The notes under the pieces are model-generated. The model worked only from the letters and a program-made list of their open reading frames with translations, did no database searches and was not told where the DNA came from. Positions 1 to 6,241 of a stretch of 6,241 bases of DNA are shown here, one piece after another. The stretch covers positions 1 to 6,241 of the forward strand of contig JAEYUG010000055.1 of NCBI GenBank assembly GCA_023432805.1, read 5' to 3'. The stretch comes from Bacteroidota bacterium (GTDB lineage Bacteria > Bacteroidota > Ignavibacteria > SZUA-365). The position numbers and the translations under genes were made by a program. Numbering within the stretch: the first letter of the stretch is position 1; each line of letters begins with the position of its first letter.

Positions 1-244
1 GCCAGGCCGCTCGCACGTCAATCATGCATAGGAACAATCCTTCAACGCGGTCGAATCGCGTCACTTCAAAACTGGAGATTGGGGATGATACGAAACACAT
101 GCGTACGATGCCACAAAATTCGGAGTATTCGCTCAGATTTTTTGTAATGCACATCGCCGCGCCACCACGCTGCGGATCGAGTTTCCAGAAACAGCGCAGA
201 ATCGTACATTCATGGTTCAATCATTCGCCACGATCGACTGCCGC
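1..244. other. Left-edge region without a supported gene
   Basis: This stretch precedes the first gene and is clearly less GC-rich than the genes to its right, which suits an intergenic leader. A frame open from the left edge ends at a TAA at 145-147, but its 48 codons resemble no family I recognise and lack the GC-rich third positions of the neighbours. A short hairpin is possible (45-49 with 57-61, five pairs). An A/T-rich patch lies near 136-148. I cannot assign a -33/-7 Bacteroidota-type promoter with any confidence, although a promoter for the 245-799 gene should lie here. Confidence 0.4.
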
Positions 245-799
245 ATGTCCCGACTCCACGTCATCGCCGCCGCCCTCCTCGCCCTCGCCTGCCTGCTGCC
301 TGCAGCGGCCGAGGCACAGGAGCGCATCGCGCGTCCCGTGCACCGGCGGCTCGGCACGGGCACGCTGCACGCCGCAGTGGGCACGAACAACGGCGCACGC
401 ATCGGCGCGCTCTTCTTCGTGCACGAGTACATCGCCCCCGAACTCAGTCTCGGCTACGTGCGTCTCGTCTCGCGCTACGTGACACCCGAACGCACGTGGG
501 AGGAATCGGCCAGCGCGGCCGCAGTCGGTGTCGGGGTGAACCTGTATCCGTTTCCGATCAGCGACATCAGTCCCTTCGTCACCTTCGGCGCGAGCTATGT
601 GCGCGGACTCGAGCGCGTCGGCGGCGAGATCCAGAACCGCGTGACCGCCTACGGCACGCTCGGCACCGAGGTGATCGTCGCGCAGCGCTTCGGCGGATTC
701 TTCCGGCTCGGTCCGAGTGTCAGCATCGTGCGCAATGCGAAGGACGACGGCACCAAGCTCGGCATCCAATTGGATGCGGGACTCCTCTATCGATTCTGA
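245..799 (+). CDS. Small outer-membrane beta-barrel-like protein (hypothetical)
   Basis: This encodes a 184-residue exported protein of unknown specific role. Residues 1-24 form a Sec signal peptide, with Arg3, a hydrophobic core rich in Ala/Leu, and a probable signal peptidase I site after AEA at residue 24. The mature part of about 160 residues has short alternating hydrophobic/polar segments rich in Gly, Tyr, Phe and Val. It ends in LLYRF, and a terminal Phe is the usual recognition signal for the outer-membrane assembly (BAM) machinery. The length suits an eight-stranded OmpX/OmpA-type barrel, but that is inference from pattern and size. I chose the ATG at 245 because it puts the signal peptide at the N-terminus. 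An in-frame ATG at 212 would add 11 residues, and neither start has a clear Shine-Dalgarno sequence. The next gene follows after 76 nt on the same strand. Confidence 0.72.
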   Translation: MSRLHVIAAALLALACLLPAAAEAQERIARPVHRRLGTGTLHAAVGTNNGARIGALFFVHEYIAPELSLGYVRLVSRYVTPERTWEESASAAAVGVGVNLYPFPISDISPFVTFGASYVRGLERVGGEIQNRVTAYGTLGTEVIVAQRFGGFFRLGPSVSIVRNAKDDGTKLGIQLDAGLLYRF

Positions 800-875
800 C
801 CAGCGGCGGCTTCCCATGGGTGCGGCGGCGAGCCACCACCCCGGTGCAGTTCCGCGCACACCCCCATCCCCCACC

Positions 876-1397
876 ATGCAGTTTCCGGACATTTCCATCC
901 GAAAAGCAGACGCGAGCGACGGCGACACGCTGCTCGCCCTCGTCGACGCACTGGCCGACTACGAGCAGCTCGCACGACCGGATGCCGACGCGCGCGCGCG
1001 GCTGTTGCGCGATGCCTTCGGCCCCGCGCCCCGCATCGAGGCGTACCTCGTGTTCGACGGCGGCACGGCCGCGGGCTATGCGATCATTCTCGAGACGTAC
1101 TCGAGCTTTCTCGCGCTGCCGACGCTGTACCTCGAAGACATCTTCGTGCTGCCCGCGCATCGCGGACGGCGGGCGGGACTCGCGCTCTTTCTGGCGATGA
1201 GCACGCTCGCGCGCACGCGCGGCTGCGGACGCATGGAGTGGACGGTGCTCGACTGGAACCGCCTGGCGCTGGATTTCTATGCGCGCCTCGGCGCACGACA
1301 CATGCAGGAGTGGCAGCTGCATCGCCTCACGCGCACGGAGCTCGATGCTCTGCCCGCCGTGCACATCCCCACACACGACTCACACCCACGCACGTAG
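876..1397 (+). CDS. GNAT N-acetyltransferase, spermidine/spermine (SSAT)-like
   Basis: This is a 173-residue cytoplasmic acetyl-CoA-dependent N-acetyltransferase. The fold order of the SSAT branch of GNATs is visible: a start strand ISIRKA (7-11 region), helix 1 with LADYE (26-30), strand 4 LYLEDIFV (84-91), the acetyl-CoA loop beginning HRG (95-97), then WN (127-128) and DFYARLGA (133-140). Glu87 and Tyr135 align with human SSAT Glu92 and Tyr140, the reported catalytic residues. Substrates in this branch include polyamines, thialysine and other small amines, and the substrate here cannot be read from sequence. The acetyl-CoA loop is unusual: where RGxGxG is expected it reads RGRRAG, with Arg99 at the first loop Gly. 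I chose the ATG at 876 because family members begin just before the first strand. ATG 816 is in frame and would add 20 Pro/Ala-rich residues. There is no evident Shine-Dalgarno. The stop lies 11 nt before the peptidase start. Confidence 0.85.
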   Translation: MQFPDISIRKADASDGDTLLALVDALADYEQLARPDADARARLLRDAFGPAPRIEAYLVFDGGTAAGYAIILETYSSFLALPTLYLEDIFVLPAHRGRRAGLALFLAMSTLARTRGCGRMEWTVLDWNRLALDFYARLGARHMQEWQLHRLTRTELDALPAVHIPTHDSHPRT

Positions 1398-1402
1398 AAG
1401 GA
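1398..1402 (+). promoter_or_regulatory. Ribosome binding site of the peptidase gene
   Basis: AAGGA lies six nt before the ATG at 1409, directly after the TAG stop of the acetyltransferase gene. It fixes the peptidase start, although the same frame is open much further upstream. It also supports translation of the peptidase from a shared transcript. The two genes upstream have no comparable site. Confidence 0.7.
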
Positions 1403-1408
1403 TTCACC

Positions 1409-3631
1409 ATGACGTCTCGCACCACGCACCGCGCCCTGCGGCACACGGCGCTCGTTCTCGCCCTGGCACTCGCACTGCCGGTGGCGCACCTCGACGCACA
1501 GCGGAAGCCGATCACGCTGCGCGACAGCTTCATGAACCGCGACCTGTTCGGCGCCCGCGCGGGCGCGATCACGTGGATGGCCGACGGGCTGCACTACAGC
1601 ACGCTCAAGAAGGCCGAGAGCGGAACGGGACAGGATCTCTACCGCGTCGACGCCGCCACGGGCAGCGACGAACGCATCGTCGAATTCTCGAAGCTCACCC
1701 TGCCCGGCAGCGACACGCCGCTGTCGTTCCAGAGCTATCAGTGGAGCGACGACGGACGGTGGCTTCTGCTGACGCTCGCCACGAAGGAGATCTGGCGGCA
1801 TTCGACCACGGGCGACTACCTGCTCTACGACACGCAGAAGAAGGAACTCGTCGCGCTGCCGAAGCACGCCAGCGGCATCCGCAACGTGAAGGTGAGTCCC
1901 GACGGCGCCTGGGTCGGCTACGTGCTCGAAGACGACATCTGGATCTACAACCTCGCCTCGAAGCAGGAGGTGCGTCTGACCGACGACGCCGCGCCGAACC
2001 TCTACAACGGCCGCTTCGGCTGGGTGTATGAAGAGGAGTTCTCGATCGTCGACGGCTGGCGCTGGTCGCCCGATTCGAAGCGCATCGCCTTCTGGCAGGA
2101 AGACGAGCGCAACGTGCCGGTCTACAACATGACGAACTTCGATCCCCTGCACCTCGAGCTGATCGAGATCCGCTATCCGAAGCCCGGGGACCCGAATCCC
2201 GTCGAGAAGATCGGCGTGATCGAGATCGCGACGCGCGAGCGCACGTGGATGGATCTCGGCACTGACACCGACGTGTACATCCCGCGCATCGCGTGGACCC
2301 AGGATCCCGCCACGCTCGCCATCTTCCGGCTCAACCGCCTGCAGAATCATCTCGAGCTGCTCTTCGCCGACGCACGCACGGGTCGCACCCGCGTGGTGGT
2401 CGACGAGAAGAGCGCGACGGGATGGATCGACATAGAGAACGACGACGCGATCCGGTTCCTGCCCGACGGCAAACGCTTCCTGCTGCAGTCCGAACGCGAC
2501 GGCTGGAAGCACGTCTACGCCTACGACTACGCGGGCAGGCAGCTCGCGCAGGTCACGAAGGGCGCCTGGGAAGTGACCGACATCGACGGCGTGACTCCCG
2601 ACGGACAGTGGCTCTACTACGTGTCCACCGAAGCCTCGCCGCTCGAGCGCCATCTCTACCGCGTGCGCATGGACGGCACGAAGAAGGAACGCCTCACGAA
2701 GGAGGCAGGCTATCATTCGATCTCGATGAGCCGCTCCTGCGCCCGCTACACCGACGGCTTCTCGAGCCTCGCGCAGCCGTCGATGACGCGCATGCACGAC
2801 GGCACGGGCAAGGAGCTGCGCGTGCTGGCGAAGACTGACCCCGCCGCGTTCGAGAAGTACCAGTGGAGCGCCCGCGAAATCATGAGCTTCCGCACCGACG
2901 ACGGCACCGAGCTCTACTACTCGATGATCAAGCCGCCGGATTTCGATCCGACGAAATCCTACCCTGTGATTCTCGACGTGTATGGCGGACCCGGCTACCA
3001 GAACGTGGTCAACCGCTGGCCGGGCGCCTCGCATCAGTGGATGGCCAACGAGGGCTTCATCGTCGTGCAGATCGACAACCGCGGCGGCGGCGCGCGCGGC
3101 ACGGCCTTCAAGCACAGCGTCTACAAGAAGCTCGGCGTCAACGAGGCGGCGGACTATGCCGCCATGGCCCGCCACCTCGCCACCCTGCCCTACGTCAACG
3201 GCAAAAAGATCGGCATCTGGGGCTGGAGCTACGGCGGCTACATGGCCGCGCTCAGCATGCTGCTGCACAACGAGACCTTCGCCGCGGGCGTGGCCATCGC
3301 CCCGGTCACCGACTGGAAACTCTACGACACGATCTACGCCGAACGCTACATGCAGCGTCCCTCCGACAATCCCGACGGCTACCGCGCCGGCTCCTGCATC
3401 GAGCATGCCGACAAGCTGAAGGGCAGGCTCGTGCTCATCCACGGCGGCATGGACGACAACGTGCACCTGCAGAACACCTTCCATCTCATCCACCGTTTCA
3501 ACGAGGCGGGGCGCCAGTACGACATGCGCGTCTATCCCTACGGCAACCACGGCGTCGTGGGCAGCTTCACCTCGCGCCTTGCCATGTACGAATACTGGAT
3601 GTCGTTCTTCAAGCAGCACCTCATGAACTGA
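1409..3631 (+). CDS. dpp4: Dipeptidyl peptidase IV, exported S9 serine peptidase
   Basis: This 740-residue envelope enzyme should release X-Pro (and X-Ala) dipeptides from the N-termini of peptides, aiding proteinaceous nutrient use. Residues 1-30 are a signal peptide ending LDA. A DPPIV-type beta-propeller (about 100-460) carries the YEEEF motif, with Glu209 and Glu210 matching the human Glu205/Glu206 clamp for the substrate amino terminus. The alpha/beta-hydrolase domain (about 490-740) has Tyr525 (oxyanion Tyr547 in human), Ser607 in GWSYGG, Asp682 in DDNVH and His714 in GNHGV. The proline pocket is complete: Tyr608, Val633, Trp636, Tyr639, Tyr643 and Val685. Asp640 stands where the related prolyl tripeptidyl peptidase PtpA has Glu636, which favours a dipeptidase. 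The length fits bacterial DPPIV (about 720-740). There is no C-terminal sorting domain, so a periplasmic or outer-membrane-associated site is likely. It is probably co-transcribed with the acetyltransferase 11 nt upstream. Confidence 0.95.
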   Translation: MTSRTTHRALRHTALVLALALALPVAHLDAQRKPITLRDSFMNRDLFGARAGAITWMADGLHYSTLKKAESGTGQDLYRVDAATGSDERIVEFSKLTLPGSDTPLSFQSYQWSDDGRWLLLTLATKEIWRHSTTGDYLLYDTQKKELVALPKHASGIRNVKVSPDGAWVGYVLEDDIWIYNLASKQEVRLTDDAAPNLYNGRFGWVYEEEFSIVDGWRWSPDSKRIAFWQEDERNVPVYNMTNFDPLHLELIEIRYPKPGDPNPVEKIGVIEIATRERTWMDLGTDTDVYIPRIAWTQDPATLAIFRLNRLQNHLELLFADARTGRTRVVVDEKSATGWIDIENDDAIRFLPDGKRFLLQSERDGWKHVYAYDYAGRQLAQVTKGAWEVTDIDGVTPDGQWLYYVSTEASPLERHLYRVRMDGTKKERLTKEAGYHSISMSRSCARYTDGFSSLAQPSMTRMHDGTGKELRVLAKTDPAAFEKYQWSAREIMSFRTDDGTELYYSMIKPPDFDPTKSYPVILDVYGGPGYQNVVNRWPGASHQWMANEGFIVVQIDNRGGGARGTAFKHSVYKKLGVNEAADYAAMARHLATLPYVNGKKIGIWGWSYGGYMAALSMLLHNETFAAGVAIAPVTDWKLYDTIYAERYMQRPSDNPDGYRAGSCIEHADKLKGRLVLIHGGMDDNVHLQNTFHLIHRFNEAGRQYDMRVYPYGNHGVVGSFTSRLAMYEYWMSFFKQHLMN

Positions 3632-3843
3632 TTCCCCCTGCGCGGGATTCCCGCTGCGAGGGAGGATCGCTTCCGGGCACGCCGCACGCGCGTGTACCCC
3701 CACCCCACAACGAAACGGGCGGCCGCTGGGCCGCCCGTCTTCGCATCCGGCGGAAGCCGCCTGCGCCGCCTACTCCATCGGGATGTGCACGTGTTCGATC
3801 GGGGTGCGGTACCGGAACCGAATTGGGATCTCCAAGTGCGTCG
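3632..3843. other. Convergent intergenic region
   Basis: The rightward peptidase gene and the leftward kelch gene end facing each other across this 212-nt gap. It holds a small hairpin just after the peptidase stop (3642-3646 pairs with 3650-3654, three-nt loop, no T-run) and the strong terminator-like hairpin at 3715-3738. I see no gene here. Confidence 0.7.
3715..3738. terminator. Bidirectional intrinsic terminator-like hairpin
   Basis: A perfect 10-bp GC-rich stem (ACGGGCGGCC, 3715-3724, pairing with 3729-3738) closes a GCTG loop. It sits between convergent genes, where a shared terminator is expected. On the minus strand the stem is followed by TTCGTT, a short broken T-run. On the plus strand only CTTCGC follows. 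Termination is therefore likely but better supported for the leftward kelch gene than for the peptidase. Confidence 0.72.
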
Positions 3844-5226
3844 TCAACGAACGAGCACCATGCTCCGGCTCAATGTTCGACCGCCAGCGCGCAGCACTGC
3901 CCGGTAGACACCCGAGGGAAGGCTGCCACCATCGAACACAACCCGGTGCTCGCCCGCTTCTCGCGTGCCATCAACAAGGCGGGTCACTTCGCGTCCGGGA
4001 CCGTCATGCACCACAAGCTCGACCTGCGTCCGGGTGGGAAGTGAGAAGACGATCGTGGTCGACGGATTGAAGGGATTCGGATGGTTCTGTTCCAACGTGA
4101 TGTCCGCTTCGGTTGGAATGATCTCGACATCGCTCACCGGCATCGAGGGATCGAATACTTCGACAGCGGATTGATACTTTGCATGGTCGACACCTCCGGC
4201 CACGTAGAAGCGACCTGCGCCGTCGTAGAGCATGCGCGTGGCAGACTGCACCGGTGTGGGTTTCGGTTCAAGTTCGGTCCATCTATCCATGGCGGGGTCA
4301 TACGACCATGTGCGGTTTGTCGGATACGTCGACCGATGCGTGGTTTCATCGTACCCCCCGGTCAGATACACCAGACGTCCGTCCGTACCCGTCGACATGC
4401 GGATCAACGGGCCGCCGGGAAAATCAGCAAGACGCGACCAGATGATTGAATCGCCCGCGACCACGCCCCTGTACACCTCCCCGTGGAAGGTGCCGGTGCT
4501 GACTCCATAGGCATACCCGCCGATCGTGTAGACGACGCCATGGAGATACACCGTGCCGAACGAGCGCATGGCCCGCGGGAGCCTCGTCGGCGAAATCGTC
4601 CATGTATCAGTCCCGGGATTGTAAATCTGTATGGTGTCGGTCTGGGTATCGAGTTCATCCCGACCTCCCCCAAGAATGAAGATCCGACTCTCATGTACGA
4701 AGCTCCCAGCTGCAAATACAGGGTACTCCATATCATCGAAGCGTGTCCACGTGCGAGAGTGAGGTTCAAGGCGAAGTACGGATGAATCATATTGTAGTGG
4801 TAATGATGCTTGATATCCTCCGATGACGTAGATCATGCTGTCGACAACCTCCACCGAAGACAGGCAACGACCGGTTGTCATCGCTTCGAGAGTTGTCCAT
4901 ACGCCGGTCCTGATATCGAAATGGAACACCGCGCCGCTGACTCGTTCTCTCCTCCAATTTGTCGTGAACCCGCCAAAACAGTACAGGGCACTGTCATGAT
5001 GGACCGCGCCCATATACCCGCAACCGATCGGCAGATCCACCCCCCGGCTCCACTGCGATTGCATGCGAGGGTGGGCAATAAGATGTTCAAAAGGGGTATT
5101 GGTTGACTCTGACAACCCGACAGGGACCGGGAACGGATCGTCTACAACCTGCGACTGCGCCCGCACCGATATAGGCATGCACAAGAGCAGCAACAACGGA
5201 GTCACTGCTCTCCACCTGCCTTTCAT
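3844..5226 (-). CDS. Secreted kelch-repeat protein with type IX sorting domain
   Basis: This 460-residue extracellular or surface protein has no known specific function. Residues 1-23 are a signal peptide (Lys/Arg start, a run of Leu, cleavage after VRA). Six kelch repeats follow, marked by Gly-Gly pairs at 85-86, 136-137, 186-187, 236-237, 290-291 and 344-345. Each pair follows a hydrophobic strand, and most repeats also show the distal aromatic of the form TW, IW or RW. The spacing is 50-54 residues, so a six-bladed beta-propeller is expected. Residues about 377-460 form a Por/type IX secretion C-terminal sorting domain: LEQNHPNPFNPSTTI at 378-392, then DGPGREV, and SGVYRAVL near the end. 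Such domains direct passage across the outer membrane and are usually removed. Propellers of this kind often bind proteins or glycans, but no ligand or catalytic site is visible. The start is set by the signal peptide and a purine-rich site just upstream. Its GC content is lower than that of the + strand genes. Confidence 0.88.
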   Translation of the reverse strand: MKGRWRAVTPLLLLLCMPISVRAQSQVVDDPFPVPVGLSESTNTPFEHLIAHPRMQSQWSRGVDLPIGCGYMGAVHHDSALYCFGGFTTNWRRERVSGAVFHFDIRTGVWTTLEAMTTGRCLSSVEVVDSMIYVIGGYQASLPLQYDSSVLRLEPHSRTWTRFDDMEYPVFAAGSFVHESRIFILGGGRDELDTQTDTIQIYNPGTDTWTISPTRLPRAMRSFGTVYLHGVVYTIGGYAYGVSTGTFHGEVYRGVVAGDSIIWSRLADFPGGPLIRMSTGTDGRLVYLTGGYDETTHRSTYPTNRTWSYDPAMDRWTELEPKPTPVQSATRMLYDGAGRFYVAGGVDHAKYQSAVEVFDPSMPVSDVEIIPTEADITLEQNHPNPFNPSTTIVFSLPTRTQVELVVHDGPGREVTRLVDGTREAGEHRVVFDGGSLPSGVYRAVLRAGGRTLSRSMVLVR

Positions 5227-5381
5227 CGCTCACCCCCCTTCCGATGATGCATCACTGCGGTTCTCATGCCATGGGTTGTCGTAAACAATCGGCGCGTCAT
5301 ATCTGCCCCGGGGTGTTGTTGAGGTGCGATCGCTGTGAGAAGGTGGAATCATGCAGACCGGATCTTCTGCTTCACAGAAGG
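5227..5381. other. Intergenic gap between the two cargo genes
   Basis: This 155-nt gap separates the stop of the FG-GAP gene from the start of the kelch gene, both on the minus strand. It contains the kelch ribosome binding site, a 10-bp perfect palindrome TGATGCATCA at 5245-5254, and a six-pair hairpin (5364-5369 with 5375-5380) next to the FG-GAP stop that lacks a T-run. The gap is large enough for the kelch gene to have its own promoter, but I cannot point to convincing -33/-7 elements. Confidence 0.5.
5233..5242 (-). promoter_or_regulatory. Ribosome binding site of the kelch gene
   Basis: Read on the minus strand, GGAAGGGGGG ends six nt before the ATG at 5226-5224. It resembles a Shine-Dalgarno sequence with an extended G-run, and it supports this start together with the signal peptide that begins there. 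Confidence 0.6.
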
Positions 5382-6241
5382 TCAGAAACGGACGATGCGG
5401 GCGTGCTGTGTACTGCTGCGTGTGTGTAGCTGCAGGTGGTAGATCCCGGTTGGGACAGCCATGCCACGGAGGTCACGTCCATCCCAGACGACCCGCACGC
5501 TGCCATGCGCGTCTGCAGCAACTGCACTGCGGAACACTTCCTGCCCGACTGTGTTGCAGATCACAAGGGTGCCCCCGCCGTCTGAAAGACCACGCACATC
5601 AAGCGTCGTCTGTTCGTGAAACGGGTGCGGATATGCGCGGATCGTGCAGGCATCCGACGTGTGAAGCGTTGCAGGAGGAATCTCCGACAGGGAGCGACGC
5701 CACCCCTGATACACGACAAATCCGCCTCGTACCGCATGACTCCATGACGTGGCGAAATCACCGATGCCATCCCCAGTCACATCCCCAAGCCATACACCAG
5801 AGTCACCAAAGTTATCCATGTGCGGATCAGGTTCGGGATTCCAGATCGTGTAGGTATGCCAGGGACGGATGCCTCCAGCGTCCCCTGGATAGAAGGCCAG
5901 CTCTCCTGCCATACGTATCGAATGCATCAGGAGAAAATCGTCCCACTCATCCCCATTCATGTCGCCGATGCGATATCCGGGTGCTGCCGCAGCATGCTCC
6001 TGCCCCGGCCGGTCAGGACCTGGCATCTGGCGGACGAGCGGACCGGAAACGGAGAATCCCGTGTCCGTCCCAAGATAGAAGTGATACGCCTCGACAGCAC
6101 CGACGAACAGATCTGCCTTGCCGTCGTTGTTAGCATCGAAGACGTGGATTCCGCTCCAGAAGCCGAGCTTGTAGGGAGCGATGTCCTCCTCACCGAACTG
6201 CTGATCCGGAGCCAGGGCATCAACGGTGAACGACGGTTGAC
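5382..6241 (-). CDS. FG-GAP/VCBS-repeat secreted protein, 3' part, with type IX-like sorting domain
   Basis: Only the C-terminal 285 residues are present. The frame stays open from the stop at 5382-5384 to the right edge, so the start and any signal peptide lie outside the window. Three integrin-like FG-GAP repeats appear at visible residues 35, 93 and 153, each about 58-60 apart. They contain the Asp-rich loops DANNDGKAD, DMNGDEWDD and DVTGDGIGD, which match calcium-binding DxNxDGxxD loops to differing degrees. From about residue 202 a Por-type C-terminal domain follows: AYPHPFHEQTTL, then NTVGQEV, WDGRDLRG and PTGIYHLQL. It is more divergent than that of the neighbouring kelch protein. The protein is probably a calcium-stabilised beta-propeller exported by type IX secretion. 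A Met codon at 6026 lies inside a coding stretch and is not a credible start. The specific function is unknown. Confidence 0.85.
   Translation of the reverse strand, partial: QPSFTVDALAPDQQFGEEDIAPYKLGFWSGIHVFDANNDGKADLFVGAVEAYHFYLGTDTGFSVSGPLVRQMPGPDRPGQEHAAAAPGYRIGDMNGDEWDDFLLMHSIRMAGELAFYPGDAGGIRPWHTYTIWNPEPDPHMDNFGDSGVWLGDVTGDGIGDFATSWSHAVRGGFVVYQGWRRSLSEIPPATLHTSDACTIRAYPHPFHEQTTLDVRGLSDGGGTLVICNTVGQEVFRSAVAADAHGSVRVVWDGRDLRGMAVPTGIYHLQLHTRSSTQHARIVRF

Noticed and set aside
100..114. A CxxCH heme-binding pattern in a frame open from the left edge
   Set aside because: There is one motif in a 48-codon low-GC stretch with no other cytochrome features, so chance is the simpler explanation.
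281..292. A possible lipobox (ALAC) in the signal peptide of the barrel protein
   Set aside because: The -3 residue is Ala rather than Leu, the hydrophobic core continues past the Cys, and a good signal peptidase I site (AEA) follows at residue 24.
24..482. A + strand open frame starting in the left-edge region
   Set aside because: It overlaps the barrel protein in another frame and turns into Ser/Pro/Arg-rich shadow sequence. Its first part has no recognisable features.
717..875. An upstream extension of the acetyltransferase to the first ATG in its frame (717)
   Set aside because: It would overlap the end of the barrel gene and add a Pro/Ser/Ala-rich tail that is absent from the SSAT-like family, which begins just before the first strand encoded from 876.
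221..928. A 235-codon minus-strand open frame across the barrel and acetyltransferase genes
   Set aside because: It has no recognisable domain, no export signal and the composition of a shadow. The + strand reading gives a signal peptide and a barrel C-terminus.
1277..3703. An 808-codon open frame on the minus strand antisense to the peptidase gene
   Set aside because: Its product is Ala/Val/Arg/His-rich low-complexity sequence with no family motifs. It mirrors the GC-rich third positions of the well-supported peptidase on the other strand.
5361..5383. A hairpin at the stop of the FG-GAP gene as an intrinsic terminator
   Set aside because: Only six clean pairs are present on the minus-strand transcript, it overlaps the stop codon, and no T-run follows.

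Overview
The window comes from a high-GC bacterium that is probably in the Bacteroidota/Chlorobiota side of the FCB group, for example a Kapabacteria-, Ignavibacteria- or Rhodothermota-like lineage. The main evidence is two right-hand genes that end in domains resembling type IX secretion (Por) sorting domains. One of them carries the classic PNPFNPST signature. A dipeptidyl peptidase IV and a small outer-membrane barrel protein fit this placement. The exact phylum is inference.

Left half (245-3631, + strand, very GC-rich by eye). Three genes run rightward: a small secreted beta-barrel protein (245-799), a GNAT acetyltransferase of the spermidine/spermine (SSAT) type (876-1397), and an exported dipeptidyl peptidase IV (1409-3631). 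The peptidase start lies 11 nt after the acetyltransferase stop and has a good ribosome binding site, so these two are probably co-transcribed. The peptidase keeps its Ser-Asp-His triad, its double-Glu N-terminus clamp and its whole proline pocket, so it should be an active X-Pro dipeptidase of the cell envelope.

Middle (3632-3843). This is a convergent gene junction. A perfect 10-bp GC hairpin at 3715-3738 probably terminates transcription from both sides.

Right half (3844-6241, - strand, visibly lower GC). Two genes read leftward. A complete 460-residue secreted protein has six kelch repeats and a C-terminal sorting domain. Upstream of it is the 3' part of a gene for an FG-GAP/VCBS-repeat protein that also ends in a sorting-like domain. 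The second gene is open to the right edge of the window and its start is not included. Both products are probably exported and anchored at, or released from, the cell surface through type IX secretion.

I see no rRNA, tRNA, CRISPR array, insertion sequence or phage gene. I find no convincing new multi-gene system. The most interesting points are the adjacent but dissimilar type IX cargo genes, the composition change across the convergent junction, and the SSAT-like enzyme with an atypical acetyl-CoA loop next to the peptidase.
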